Positions 24,841-33,080 are shown, counted from the stretch's first letter. The stretch: DNA of 64,000 nucleotides from Limnohabitans sp. Hippo3 (GCF_003063665.1 NZ_NESF01000001.1:1-64000), one strand, 5' to 3'. The notes: a model not told the origin generated them from the sequence alone. Translations and numbers: made by a program.

Positions 24841-25266
24841 TCAGGCTTTGGTGATGTCCAGCGTGCGCATCATCAGTTGACGCGCCGTGTTGATCACTTC
24901 CACGTTGTTTTGATACGAGCGGGCAGCGGCCATCATCTCCACCATTTCGGTGACTTCGCTCACGTTGGACTGGTAGACATAACCGTCTTTGTCGGCCAAA
25001 GGGTTTTTGGGGTCGGATACGCGCCGAGGGGGGGCGGCGTCATCGGCCATGCGGTCGATCTTCACGCCGCCCACATAGGCGGCACCCGCGTTGGTCATTT
25101 GCTCGTCAACCAATGCCTTAAAGACGGGGCGTTTGGCCCTAAAAGCGTCTTTTTCTGTGCCTGCGACCGTACCCGCGTTGGCTAGGTTGGACGCGGTGGC
25201 ATTCATGCGTGTGAGTTGCGCATTCAGCGCGGTCCCGGCGATGCCAAAAATGTTGTCCATGCTCAT
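24841..25266 (-). CDS. flgC: Proximal rod protein FlgC
   Basis: A 141-residue rod protein with N-terminal GIAGTALNAQLTRMNATASN and C-terminal VTEMVEMMAAARSYQNNVE, as expected. I chose the ATG at 25266 because GAGGAG lies 7 nt upstream; a TTG at 25272 and a second ATG at 25260 are also in frame. It begins 2 nt after the flgB stop. Confidence 0.95.
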   Translation of the reverse strand: MSMDNIFGIAGTALNAQLTRMNATASNLANAGTVAGTEKDAFRAKRPVFKALVDEQMTNAGAAYVGGVKIDRMADDAAPPRRVSDPKNPLADKDGYVYQSNVSEVTEMVEMMAAARSYQNNVEVINTARQLMMRTLDITKA

Positions 25267-25268
25267 GC

Positions 25269-25658
25269 TCAATCTCCTCGCAGGGCTTTGCGCACGCTGC
25301 TGACCCGGTTTTCCAAAAACTGCAAGGTGGCCTGGTAGTCGGCAGCCGCTTTGCCGTACTGGGCCTGTTCGACGCTCATTTCAACGGTGTTGCCGTCGAA
25401 CGAGGTGTTGAAAGGCGTGCGGTAGCGCATGCCATCGTGGCCCATGTCCTCGCCCGCGCCAAAATGTCCGGTGTTGGTAGCAGTCATGGCCGTGTTTTGT
25501 TGTTGGGCAGCGCTCATCACCGCCTTGAAATCGATGTCGCGGGCCTTGTAGTGCGGTGTGTCGGCGTTGGCAATGTTTTGCGCCAACACTTCGAGGCGGC
25601 GGCTTTTGACTTGCAAAGCCTGTTCATGCACGCCCAGTGCTTGGTTCAACAAATTCAT
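25269..25658 (-). CDS. flgB: Proximal rod protein FlgB
   Basis: A 129-residue rod protein, first gene of the flgBCDEFGHIJKL operon. It shows the axial motif RRLEVLAQNIANADTPHYKARDID (read as two adjoining blocks) and a C-terminal ADYQATLQFLENRVSSVRK helix. I chose the ATG at 25658: AGGAG is 5 nt upstream and family proteins begin here. The longer in-frame opening to 25835 has no family similarity and contains the promoter. A sigma-54-type promoter lies about 95 nt upstream. Confidence 0.95.
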   Translation of the reverse strand: MNLLNQALGVHEQALQVKSRRLEVLAQNIANADTPHYKARDIDFKAVMSAAQQQNTAMTATNTGHFGAGEDMGHDGMRYRTPFNTSFDGNTVEMSVEQAQYGKAAADYQATLQFLENRVSSVRKALRGD

Positions 25659-25751
25659 TTTGACTCCTGTGCTACTGAAGGGTGGCGATGTTCTCGGTCC
25701 GTCGGTCTTTTGACGTTGTCCACTCAAGTTGAGCGGTTTCGTGTCGAGTGC

Positions 25752-25767
25752 TGCAAAACTTGTGCCA
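25752..25767 (-). promoter_or_regulatory. Sigma-54 -24/-12 promoter of the flgB operon
   Basis: On minus TGGCACA, 4 nt, TTGCA matches the sigma-54 consensus TGGCACG-N4-TTGCW, with GG and GC separated by the required 10 nt. Start predicted near 25740, giving an 80-nt leader to the flgB ATG. Together with the FleQ-like gene it implies middle-class control. Confidence 0.75.
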
Positions 25768-25894
25768 AGTTTTTCTGTCACCTTTAGAGGGGTCTGCGCA
25801 AGGCAAAATACGGCCTTTTTCAATGAGGGCGGCAAAGTTTGGTCTTACGCGGCAAGGGCTTGCCGGTGTGCCGGTTTTGACCGCTTGCCCAAGT

Positions 25895-25910
25895 TGGTCC
25901 TGTTTTTGCT
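25895..25910 (+). promoter_or_regulatory. Possible sigma-54 promoter of flgA
   Basis: TGGTCCT, 4 nt, TTGCT keeps the GG-N10-GC spacing, though the middle of the -24 box is off consensus. It would start about 30 nt before the flgA ATG and would be divergent from the flgB promoter, 128 bp away. Confidence 0.5.
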
Positions 25911-25954
25911 TAGCTCCATGCAACTCACTTGACTGTCAAAACTTCTACACCGAT

Positions 25955-26752
25955 ATGAAACACGCTCCGCAAATGCTGTGCCGCCTGCTGGATCTTCTGA
26001 TCGCCCGGGGTCTTTTGCTGGGTTTGGTGGTGTGGCTCTTCAGTGCGCCATCTTTCGCAGCCAACCCGGGCAAGCCTGCCGGCCCTTCGGCTTCGCCTCA
26101 GGAGGTCTTGCAGTCGTCGGTGAAAAACTGGGTGGCCCAGTCGCGAAAAGTGCCTGCCGATCAGGTGTCATTGGCCCCGATGGATGCCCGCGTCAAAGTG
26201 CGTGCCTGTGACAAGCCCCTGAACATGGATTTGCCATTTGCCAGCGCCGAGACGGTTCGTGTGCGCTGTGAGCGGCCGGTTTGGCAGCAGTTTGTTCGTG
26301 TCAGCGTGGTGGGCAAAGCGCCCGAAATTCAGGCGCAAGCCAAGCCAGAAACCCCGGCCGAGCCTACCAAGCGCTGGGTTTTGGTGGCCAGCATGCCCCT
26401 GCAGCGCGGCATGATGCTCAACGAGACTCATGTTCGGCGTGCTCAGGTCGATGCTTCAGTGATGCCAGTGAATGTGCTGGAGCAACCCTCCGAAGTGCTG
26501 CACGCCGAAGTGGTGCGGGATGTGAGGTCAGGTGCGCCCTTGCGCAGCCACGATATTCGGCCCACGGTCCTGGTCAAAAGAGGCCAGATGGTCCTGATGT
26601 CGGTGGGGCAGTCCCAAGGTTTTCAGATCTCCGCCCGGGTGGAGGCTTTGCAGGACGGGCGTTTTGGTGAGCAGATCAAGCTCAAGAATCGCGATTCCGG
26701 CCGTGAACTGAGCGGTCGTGTGCAAGGTCCCAACCAGGTGGTGGGCTTGTGA
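25955..26752 (+). CDS. flgA: P-ring assembly chaperone FlgA
   Basis: A 265-residue periplasmic protein. An N-terminal hydrophobic signal segment ends near PSFAAN. The C-terminal SAF domain (about 145-262) is clear: WVLVASMPLQRGMMLNE, a LRSHDIRPTVLVKRGQMV block, and the SGRELSGRVQGPNQV end. FlgA helps FlgI assemble. I start at the ATG at 25955 so that the signal peptide is N-terminal; the frame runs open further upstream but crosses the promoter. Confidence 0.93.
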   Translation: MKHAPQMLCRLLDLLIARGLLLGLVVWLFSAPSFAANPGKPAGPSASPQEVLQSSVKNWVAQSRKVPADQVSLAPMDARVKVRACDKPLNMDLPFASAETVRVRCERPVWQQFVRVSVVGKAPEIQAQAKPETPAEPTKRWVLVASMPLQRGMMLNETHVRRAQVDASVMPVNVLEQPSEVLHAEVVRDVRSGAPLRSHDIRPTVLVKRGQMVLMSVGQSQGFQISARVEALQDGRFGEQIKLKNRDSGRELSGRVQGPNQVVGL

Positions 26753-26807
26753 AACCTGTTGACCGGAGGTTTTGTAGGGTGAAATTCGAAAAATCTAGTT
26801 TTCCGGC

Positions 26808-26834
26808 TCAAGTTCTAGAATCTCATGCCGATTC
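26808..26834 (+). promoter_or_regulatory. Sigma-28 (FliA) promoter of flgM
   Basis: TCAAGTTC, 11 nt, GCCGATTC, about 55 nt before the flgM ATG. This gives the usual feedback: FliA drives its own anti-sigma factor. Confidence 0.85.
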
Positions 26835-26888
26835 AGTATTCGAGCAGGGTCTCAGCTCCATGTCCAGAGACCAGAAAAGAGAAACACC

Positions 26889-27191
26889 ATGACCGATCCC
26901 ATCTCTCATTTAGGCCGCAAGGCCCAAATAGAATCTGCTAACCGCCAAGCGGTTGCCAAGGGTGAGCTGCGGGCTTCTGCGCCAACTTCCGAGGAAGTCG
27001 GGCGATCGGCCCCTCCCGTCACGGACGAGTTGCGATTGAGCAAAGTCGCCCAAGAAGCCATGCAAGAGCCCGAATTTGATCGTGCCAAGGTGGAGGCCAT
27101 CAAGACCGCCATCCAGCAAGGTCAGTACCCCCTGGATTCGCGTCGGATTGCCGAAAACTTTGTGGCGATCGAGAAAATGATCAAAGGCTGA
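26889..27191 (+). CDS. flgM: Anti-sigma-28 factor FlgM
   Basis: A 100-residue protein that binds and holds FliA until the hook is complete, then is exported. The C-terminal FliA-binding part (about 50-98) shows KVEAIKTAIQQGQYPLDSRR and IAENFVAIEKMIKG, the family core. The N-terminal half is polar and disordered-looking, as usual. AGAGAAA precedes the ATG. flgN follows after 7 nt. Confidence 0.95.
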   Translation: MTDPISHLGRKAQIESANRQAVAKGELRASAPTSEEVGRSAPPVTDELRLSKVAQEAMQEPEFDRAKVEAIKTAIQQGQYPLDSRRIAENFVAIEKMIKG

Positions 27192-27198
27192 AGATTTC

Positions 27199-27630
27199 AT
27201 GAACCAGACGATCCGATCTGATGTCACCGGTCACATCACGGAGGCCGCCTTGAAGGCTGTGCCGGATGATGCGGCACGTCTGGCGGACATTTTGGGGCTG
27301 GAGTTCGAAGCTCTGAAAACCCGCGATCTGGCGGCCTTCGAAACCATTCAGGAAGAGAAAACCTTGCTTTTGCAGCGGCTCGCGACCTTGGCCGAGTGGG
27401 CTGTCAGCCAGGACACGGTGCCCGTGCTCTGGCAACAGGTTCAAGACAGTCTGCAGCAGAGCAAGCAGGACCACTTGCGCAATATTCAGCTCCTGCAGCG
27501 TCAACTTCAGGCTGTCAAGGGCACTTTGCAGGCCTTGCAAGGTGAGTCATCGGCACCTACCGTGGATTTGTACGACCGCATGGGTCAAATTGCCCGCCGC
27601 CCAGGCGCGTGGGGTGTTCAGCTGGCTTGA
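27199..27630 (+). CDS. flgN: FlgK/FlgL export chaperone FlgN
   Basis: A 143-residue helical protein. The N-terminal helical hairpin (ADILGLEFEALKTRDLAAFE, EEKTLLLQRLATL) and the long second helix (SKQDHLRNIQLLQRQLQAVK) fit FlgN, the cytoplasmic chaperone for FlgK and FlgL. Its place behind flgM is the standard arrangement. Confidence 0.88.
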   Translation: MNQTIRSDVTGHITEAALKAVPDDAARLADILGLEFEALKTRDLAAFETIQEEKTLLLQRLATLAEWAVSQDTVPVLWQQVQDSLQQSKQDHLRNIQLLQRQLQAVKGTLQALQGESSAPTVDLYDRMGQIARRPGAWGVQLA

Positions 27631-27695
27631 AGGCTGAAGCCGGCCGGGTTGCAAAGCTGTATTCCAGGTCGGGCAGCTCGCCCATCTGTGCGTCC

Positions 27696-27719
27696 AGCCC
27701 ATTCACCGGGGCTTTTTTT
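27696..27719 (+). terminator. Terminator behind flgMN
   Basis: AGCCC and GGGCT form a short stem with an 8-nt loop, directly followed by a run of seven T on plus. It overlaps the last codons of the convergent FlhB-like gene. The stem is short, so strength is uncertain. Confidence 0.55.
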
Positions 27720-27984
27720 CATCGCCAGGGCGCATGCCCTTGAGCCAATACACCCACGATAAAATGACAGCCACCGCCGTGTACATCTCGGGCGGTATTT
27801 CGGCGTCCAGGTCCACCCGGCTGAGCAGGGCCAGCAATTGCGGGTCTTGGGCCACATAAACCCCGTGTTTCAAAGCCTCTTCGATGATCTTTTGGGCTAG
27901 ATCGTCTTGCCCCTTGGCGCTGATGACCGGGGTTTTGCGGGCCCCGTATTCCAGCGCGAGGGCTTCCTTGAGTGGGGCTTTCAT
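27703..27984 (-). CDS. FlhB C-terminal-domain protein (FhlB/YlqH type)
   Basis: A 93-residue protein resembling only the cytoplasmic C-terminal domain of FlhB: EYGARKTPVISAKGQDDLAQ, then AQKIIEEALKHGVYVAQDP, LLALLSRVDLDAEIPPEMYT and a helix. It corresponds to the part after the autocleavage site and lacks the NPxH motif and all membrane segments. Stand-alone FlhB-C proteins of this kind (YlqH in Bacillus) are encoded beside a FliK-like gene, as here, where the two reading frames overlap by 4 nt. It may substitute for or modulate the cleaved C-terminal part of FlhB in the export gate. Confidence 0.85.
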   Translation of the reverse strand: MKAPLKEALALEYGARKTPVISAKGQDDLAQKIIEEALKHGVYVAQDPQLLALLSRVDLDAEIPPEMYTAVAVILSWVYWLKGMRPGDEKKPR

Positions 27985-29102
27985 GTTTGCACGTCCAGCA
28001 GGCTACCCGTGTCCGGCGGGGCATACGGCATGGGCGCTTGCGGGCCCTGGCCGTGGATGATCTGCAACCGTGTCATGTGCAGCCCCGCGCTGTCGAGTTC
28101 TTGCTCCAGGTTCGCCGCCATGGCTTGGGCCCTTTGTGTCACATCTTCGCGTTCGGCCCACATGACCATGTCCACCTCGGTTTGCTCGCTGATGCGTGTT
28201 TGCAGCCATACTTCGCCCAGATCGCGGTTGCGGGTGTGCAGGTGGATGACCAAAGGCGGTTTGTCCTGTCCGGGCTGACGCCTGCCGCGCACCAGCCGCA
28301 GGGCCACGGGATCGGCGTCGGCAAAAGGCAGCATCATCGAGAACACCCATTCGCGCCCGTTCAGGCTCTCGCTGGCGAGCAATTGACGCGATTCGATGTC
28401 GTCGAGGCTGTCGCTTAGCAAGCTGTCCTTATCAGTGGCACCGCTGCGCAGCAGCTGGCGCAACACGCTTTTCAAGTCCATCAGCCCGCCGCCCAAGCCC
28501 TGCGTGAGCAGGTTTTCCGTCATGAAGCCGCTGCGGTGCATGGCTTGCTGCAGCTTTTCGGGGGTGAGTTGGGCCATGCTGGGGCGCAATTTGAGCCATT
28601 GCTGCAAAGCGCCCAGCTCGGGTGCCGAGGCGCTCAGGCCTTGCAGCAGGCTGTCGAGCACACCCGGGCGCAGCAATTGAGCCAAGGCTTGCATGTCGGG
28701 GGGTCTGAAGCCCAGCTGTTCCGTTCTGCCAGGCAGGCTGGCTAGGGCGGCGGGAGAGGGCGCAGCCGGAGCTTGCGCAGGCGCTGCTTGCAGGGGGCGC
28801 AGCAAGATGCTGCCATTGGCCAGCACCTGCACCCTGAACAAGGCGGTGTCACCCGCTGCCAGCCGCAGTCCAGCCGGCAGGTCTTTGGGCAGGTCAATGG
28901 CGGCCCCGGCTTGCCCGGGTTGCGAGCCTTGCAGCATCAGGCGCAGCGCGCCGATTTTGGATTCGAGGGTGCCTTGCACCACTTGGCCATCCCGCAAACC
29001 CAGCTCGGCAGCGGTTTTTTCGATGACCAGCGGTAGTTTGCCCTCCAGGTAAATGGTGGGCGTTTTGGGGCTGAGGTGGGCGGTTTCAGCACCCGTGATC
29101 AT
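27981..29102 (-). CDS. Second FliK-like protein (YlqG type)
   Basis: A 373-residue protein. The C-terminal part (about 265-365) carries a FliK hook-length-control type domain (REWVFSMMLPFADADPVALR, LGEVWLQTRISEQTEVDMVM). The middle is Ala/Pro/Leu-rich, and the N-terminus has a beta-rich segment. A separate full fliK is at 45.3-46.9 kb, so this is a paralogue. I start at the ATG at 29102; the frame extends to 29264 but would overlap the upstream gene. It overlaps the FlhB-C gene (ATGA), and the pair likely acts together on export specificity. Confidence 0.8.
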   Translation of the reverse strand: MITGAETAHLSPKTPTIYLEGKLPLVIEKTAAELGLRDGQVVQGTLESKIGALRLMLQGSQPGQAGAAIDLPKDLPAGLRLAAGDTALFRVQVLANGSILLRPLQAAPAQAPAAPSPAALASLPGRTEQLGFRPPDMQALAQLLRPGVLDSLLQGLSASAPELGALQQWLKLRPSMAQLTPEKLQQAMHRSGFMTENLLTQGLGGGLMDLKSVLRQLLRSGATDKDSLLSDSLDDIESRQLLASESLNGREWVFSMMLPFADADPVALRLVRGRRQPGQDKPPLVIHLHTRNRDLGEVWLQTRISEQTEVDMVMWAEREDVTQRAQAMAANLEQELDSAGLHMTRLQIIHGQGPQAPMPYAPPDTGSLLDVQT

Positions 29103-29124
29103 GCGAACCCCAGCCTGCTGGCGG

Positions 29125-29727
29125 TCAAGGAAAGCGCACCCAACGACGCTTGTCGGGGCCGGAGGCTTGTGCGGGCTCGGCAGGCTTGGCAGGCTCGGTC
29201 GATGTCTGAAACAGGGCCGCCGTTTGCGGGTACTGCAACAGGATTTGCTGGCGCAGGGCCTCATGCGAGGGCAGCATCAGCACCGTCCCGGGCCGCACGG
29301 GGTAGGTGCGGCCCTTCGGGAAAATCCGCGGGTTGGCTTTGGCTAGTGCTTGGCGCATGAACTCGTCATTCAGGATCAGCCCCGGCAAGCCGCGCCGGAT
29401 GACGGCGTCGATGCTCTCGCCTTTTTGCACCGTGATGCTGGCCCCAGCGTTTGTGCCATCGTGGGTCTGCGTGGCCTGGCCCGATGGGCTGGGTGCGCTT
29501 GCAGCGTCGCTCAGCGGTGTGCTCAAAACCTTGAGGGCCGAGGCCGCAGCCGCCGAGGTTTCGGCGGCTTGGACCACCGAGGCGCCGAAGGCGGCGACAG
29601 CGCCGCACAGCAGCCAGGTCGCCAACTGCAGGGCGGCCTGGTGCCGTTTGGCGGGGGTGTCGCGCAGGGCGGTCATGGTCAGTGCTGGCATGGGGTGGTG
29701 GCGCATCGCGTCAGATCGAAGGTTCAA
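29125..29727 (-). CDS. Membrane-anchored LysM/FimV-like protein
   Basis: A 200-residue protein. A single hydrophobic segment (about residues 33-54) looks like a signal anchor. Residues about 98-165 (ITVQKGESIDAVIRRGLPG, NPRIFPKGRTYPVRPGTVLML) resemble the LysM-like domain at the N-terminus of FimV, suggesting peptidoglycan binding. The remainder is low-complexity Ala/Ser/Pro. The start is ambiguous: ATGs also occur at 29706 and 29691. It lies 17 nt after the FlgT-like gene and 22 nt before the second FliK, so it is part of this flagellar operon. Confidence 0.7.
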   Translation of the reverse strand: MNLRSDAMRHHPMPALTMTALRDTPAKRHQAALQLATWLLCGAVAAFGASVVQAAETSAAAASALKVLSTPLSDAASAPSPSGQATQTHDGTNAGASITVQKGESIDAVIRRGLPGLILNDEFMRQALAKANPRIFPKGRTYPVRPGTVLMLPSHEALRQQILLQYPQTAALFQTSTEPAKPAEPAQASGPDKRRWVRFP

Positions 29728-29744
29728 GGTCAGGCAGGGCCAGT

Positions 29745-31019
29745 TTAAAGCGGCAGGGCCATCCAGTGCCCTTGTGCTGACAAAGCCGGGCCGGCCAGCT
29801 GCTGCAGCTCGGTGCGTTCGGCGCCGACTTTGACTACTTGGGCCAGCGCGAGGTGTTGGGTGGCACCGGGCTCCAGCATCTGGCTGGGAATGTGGCTGGG
29901 GTTCACCAGCAGAACACGGTCGCCCGCCCGCAGCCCGCTTTCAAAGCCGGCCTGCAGTTGCAGCCCTTCCTGGCCACTGCGGCGCACATGGAATTGCACC
30001 GGTTCGCATTCGGAGCGCTTGTCCAGTTGTTTGACCCAGGCTTGCATGTGCTGCTGCACTTGTTCCTTGAGGCGGTGGACCCAGGCGCTGGGGTTTTGGC
30101 TGGCGGCCTGGGGGTCGATCGTGATGACTTGTTCGATCTGCCAGCGCGGCTCGATCGGCCCCTGGCTGGTGTGGCGTTCACCCAAGGTGAAGCTCAGGGT
30201 CCAGCGCCAGTCGTGTTCGTTCTGGTTCAGGGCGTGCCAAGCTTGGCGCATGCTCAACCCTGCCGCAGCCGCATGGGGCTTGAGCACCAGCTCGGCGGTC
30301 CAGCCGGTCGGGCTTTCACTGGGGCCCGTCAGGGCCCGCATGTAGGCGTTCTCGGGTGGCGTGGCCTTGTGCTGGGCACGCCAGCGCTGCGAGGCCTGCA
30401 TCTGTTGCGTCCACGATTGGCTGGCGATGTGCATCAAGGATTGGCTGGCGAATTGTTGTGCGCCCGCAAAGCCCTGTTCCACCCGGGTTTGGAGCACCAA
30501 GGGCAAGCGCCAAGGGCGTGGCGGGGCCTTGCATTCGGCGGCCTGGGTCCTCGCTTCACGCCAGCCCCAAGGCAGCACTTCGGCGCTGACCTGTGGGGCG
30601 GCATCCTGCTCGTCTTGCAGATAGGACAGCACGCGCACTCCCCGCACCTGGGCCTCCGATTGGAAGTGGGCGCTTTCGTGGAGTGCGCCTTTGTCGTCGA
30701 TCCAGGCTGTGCTGAGCACGCGCGTGGGGCGATCGATGGTGGCTTGCAAAATCGCCTGGCGGATCGCTTCGAGCTGGGCTTCGTGCTGCTTGGCTGAGGG
30801 CGAGCGGGCAGCCCGGCTGGCCATGGGGACCTGGGGCTTGTCCAGCTGGTGCGCTTCCGACGGGTTGGTTGCAAAGCTTTGCGCTTGCGCCCCGAGCGCT
30901 GCAGCGCACAAAAGCCCCACGGCCAGCCTTTGGCCCAGGCGCATGACTTTGGTCGCAGGGCGGTCGATGTGTTGCATGGACGCGCGCATGGACTTTGATA
31001 GGGCCGGTGAGGTGAGCAT
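29745..31019 (-). CDS. FlgT-like flagellar assembly protein
   Basis: A 424-residue exported protein; the signal peptide probably is RLAVGLLCAAALGAQAQS. Residues about 360-424 (LQAGFESGLRAGDRVLLV, ending in an SH3-like beta pattern) resemble the C-terminal domain of Vibrio FlgT, which forms the H-ring outside the basal body. The central part resembles no family I can name. The gene follows flgP by 4 nt, matching the flgO-flgP-flgT association. The start is uncertain: ATGs at 30989, 30977 and 30944 are in frame, and none has a clear ribosome site. Confidence 0.65.
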   Translation of the reverse strand: MLTSPALSKSMRASMQHIDRPATKVMRLGQRLAVGLLCAAALGAQAQSFATNPSEAHQLDKPQVPMASRAARSPSAKQHEAQLEAIRQAILQATIDRPTRVLSTAWIDDKGALHESAHFQSEAQVRGVRVLSYLQDEQDAAPQVSAEVLPWGWREARTQAAECKAPPRPWRLPLVLQTRVEQGFAGAQQFASQSLMHIASQSWTQQMQASQRWRAQHKATPPENAYMRALTGPSESPTGWTAELVLKPHAAAAGLSMRQAWHALNQNEHDWRWTLSFTLGERHTSQGPIEPRWQIEQVITIDPQAASQNPSAWVHRLKEQVQQHMQAWVKQLDKRSECEPVQFHVRRSGQEGLQLQAGFESGLRAGDRVLLVNPSHIPSQMLEPGATQHLALAQVVKVGAERTELQQLAGPALSAQGHWMALPL

Positions 31020-31023
31020 GGTG

Positions 31024-31506
31024 TCAGCGGCGGCGTGCGGCCAATTGGCTCAGGTACAAGGTGCGCAGATCGCGCACCACATGCTGGTCGAGCGACAGGG
31101 TGGTTTCATACGTGTCTTCACCCACGGGCGCGATGCTGACCAGCACCGCACCGTAGATCACGCCTTCGACCTTGGCGCGGAACGTGTCGCTCATGACGGT
31201 CATGTCGGCCACGGTGGTGGTCGCATCGAGTTGCTGGCCATAGACCTGCTCGGTGAGTGAGCGGTAGGCGTCAAGCTTGGACGCACGAATGGCCAACAGG
31301 CGTTGTTGGGCGGGGTTCTTGTGGTTTTGCACACTGATCACGGCATAGCCCGTGGCGACCAGGGTTTCGCGCTTTTCAACCATCGGCGTGATCATGGAAG
31401 CGGGCGCAGCAGCCCCTGGTGTCTGGGCGTGCATGGGGACCGTTTCACAGCCGGTCAAAGCCACCAGAGTGAGCAGCGCGAACGCCAAGGGTCGGTTGAA
31501 GGTCAT
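31024..31506 (-). CDS. flgP: Outer-membrane lipoprotein FlgP (LPP20 family)
   Basis: A 160-residue lipoprotein. The signal peptide ends in lipobox ALTGC, so the mature protein starts at Cys18 or near it. The remainder (ATGYAVISVQNHKNPAQQRL, AIRASKLDAYRSLTEQVYG) is the LPP20/FlgP domain. FlgP stabilises the outer basal disk or H-ring in Vibrio and Campylobacter. I chose the ATG at 31506, with GGAG 7 nt upstream; the longer frame to 31635 crosses the promoter. It is the first gene of a five-gene operon with a FliA promoter. Confidence 0.9.
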   Translation of the reverse strand: MTFNRPLAFALLTLVALTGCETVPMHAQTPGAAAPASMITPMVEKRETLVATGYAVISVQNHKNPAQQRLLAIRASKLDAYRSLTEQVYGQQLDATTTVADMTVMSDTFRAKVEGVIYGAVLVSIAPVGEDTYETTLSLDQHVVRDLRTLYLSQLAARRR

Positions 31507-31574
31507 CTTAAAACTCCAGAGGCAAGCCCGGCGCCTCCCGAAGTGGTTGGCTCGGCTGATTTGTCTTGACTGGA

Positions 31575-31601
31575 GTATCGGCAGCACCCGGGAAGTCTTG
31601 A
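31575..31601 (-). promoter_or_regulatory. Sigma-28 (FliA) promoter of flgP operon
   Basis: On minus TCAAGACT, 11 nt, GCCGATAC. Predicted start near 31568 gives a leader of about 62 nt with a good ribosome site. It makes flgP, the FlgT-like gene, the LysM-like gene and the second FliK/FlhB-C pair late genes. Confidence 0.75.
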
Positions 31602-31707
31602 GCGCAAAACGCCTGTTGCGCGGGCCGGTCGGCACGGTTGAGACGTGTCAAAAATCATACGATATTGTTAAATTTGTCTGTTTGTTCTCTAAAGTAATCA
31701 TTTATTT

Positions 31708-31736
31708 TTGCCAAAAGTGTCATAAGTGATTTATAA
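31708..31736 (+). promoter_or_regulatory. Sigma-70 promoter of the FleQ-like gene
   Basis: TTGCCA, 17 nt, TTATAA, in an AT-rich island (about 31640-31775) that stands out from the GC-rich surroundings. It would give a leader of about 95 nt. The AT-rich tract is a likely site for regulators of the flagellar cascade. The whole gap from 31507 to 31838 holds only this and the flgP promoter. Confidence 0.5.
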
Positions 31737-31838
31737 ACTCAATATTGACATTTAAAACGAATTGACAGGGTTGGTGCTCGCGCTCACAGCGGGTTTCAAG
31801 CCCGCCAACATCACCCACCACCACCTGGTCATTTGCGG

Positions 31839-33080
31839 ATGAAACCCCACGCCAAACCCCTCATCATCGGTGACAGCCAGGCCACTTTGTTCCTGCGTGA
31901 GTTGATCAAAACGCTGTCGGCTTCGTCCTCGACGGCACTGATCACCGGGGAAAGCGGCACCGGCAAGGAGCTGGTGGCGCAAGCCTTGCACATGCAAGGG
32001 CCACGTGCTGCCGGGCCTTTTGTGCCGATCAACTGCGGTGCGATTCCCCGCGAATTGATCGAAAGCGAGCTGTTCGGTCACCGCAAAGGCAGTTTCACCG
32101 GAGCAGTTTCGGACCGACTGGGGCGCTTCGAGTTGGCCCATGGCGGCACGCTGTTTCTGGACGAAATTGGTGATTTGCCCATGGACATGCAGGTCAAGTT
32201 GCTGCGCGTCTTGCAAGAGCGCTGCATCCTGCCCGTGGGCGCATCCAAAGAGGTGTCGATCGATGTGCGCGTGGTGGCCGCCACCCACAAAAAGCTGGAG
32301 GCCGAGGTGGAGGCCGGGCGCTTCAGGGAAGATTTGTACTACCGCATCAATGTGTTGCCGGTCGTCACCACACCGCTGCGCGAGCGCCCCGCCGACGTGG
32401 CCGCCTTGTTGAATTTTTATGCCGACAAGCACGCTTTGCCCAACGCCAAGGCGGTGCGCTTTTCACCCGAGATGATGCAGCTGCTGCAGGCCTATGCCTG
32501 GCCTGGCAATGTGCGCGAGTTGTCCAACCTGGTGGACCGCTTCTCCACTTTGTACCCAGCGCAGTTGTTGCAAGTTCAGACCGTGCCTGCTTGCATGATG
32601 CCGCTGGGCCTGGCGGCTCTGCAGGCCGAGTGGCTGGCTCAGAACGGCCTGACGGCCGCCAACGCCTTCCCGCCTTCGCTCAGCGCATCGACAGGTGTGT
32701 CCCAGGTGGTGCCTGCTGCAGCGCAGGCGAAAGTCAGCTCGCCTTTTGAGGACGAGAACGATCCAATGGCCCATTTGCTGGCGGGCTCTGCCTCGTCTGT
32801 GGTGCTCCCTGCCAAGGTCTTCAGTCCTGCGCCACTGTCGGCCTCCAACGACGAAATCAACGAGGTAGAGCAAGCCATTTTGCTGGCCCAAGGCATTCAG
32901 ACCTTGCCGCCCGAGGGCATGTCGCTCAAGCAGCATTTGGTCGAAGTGGAGCGCAGCTTGATTGAGCAGGCGTTGACCAGGACCCAGGGCAATGTGTCAC
33001 AAACGGCCAAATTGCTGCAGTTGCAAAGAACCACGCTGATCGAGAAGATCAACAAGTACGAGTTGCGCGGTGTCGGTTGA
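31839..33080 (+). CDS. FleQ-like sigma-54 activator lacking a receiver domain
   Basis: A 413-residue bacterial enhancer-binding protein. The AAA+ domain spans about residues 5-240: Walker A GESGTGKE, the sigma-54 contact loop GSFTGA (variant of GAFTGA), Walker B GGTLFLDEIGDL, and FREDLYYRINVLPVV. The C-terminal helix-turn-helix (EQALTRTQGNVSQTAKLLQL) is of the Fis type. There is no N-terminal receiver or FleQ domain, so activity must be set otherwise, possibly by FlhG, which controls FleQ elsewhere. I use the ATG at 31839; a TTG at 31833 is also in frame. It is the probable activator of the -24/-12 promoters in this window. Confidence 0.85.
   Translation: MKPHAKPLIIGDSQATLFLRELIKTLSASSSTALITGESGTGKELVAQALHMQGPRAAGPFVPINCGAIPRELIESELFGHRKGSFTGAVSDRLGRFELAHGGTLFLDEIGDLPMDMQVKLLRVLQERCILPVGASKEVSIDVRVVAATHKKLEAEVEAGRFREDLYYRINVLPVVTTPLRERPADVAALLNFYADKHALPNAKAVRFSPEMMQLLQAYAWPGNVRELSNLVDRFSTLYPAQLLQVQTVPACMMPLGLAALQAEWLAQNGLTAANAFPPSLSASTGVSQVVPAAAQAKVSSPFEDENDPMAHLLAGSASSVVLPAKVFSPAPLSASNDEINEVEQAILLAQGIQTLPPEGMSLKQHLVEVERSLIEQALTRTQGNVSQTAKLLQLQRTTLIEKINKYELRGVG

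Noticed and set aside
31521..31536. Sigma-54-like AGGCGCC-N4-TTGCC on minus before flgP
   Set aside because: It would start transcription about 4 nt before the ATG and leave the ribosome site untranscribed; the FliA site at 31575-31601 fits better.
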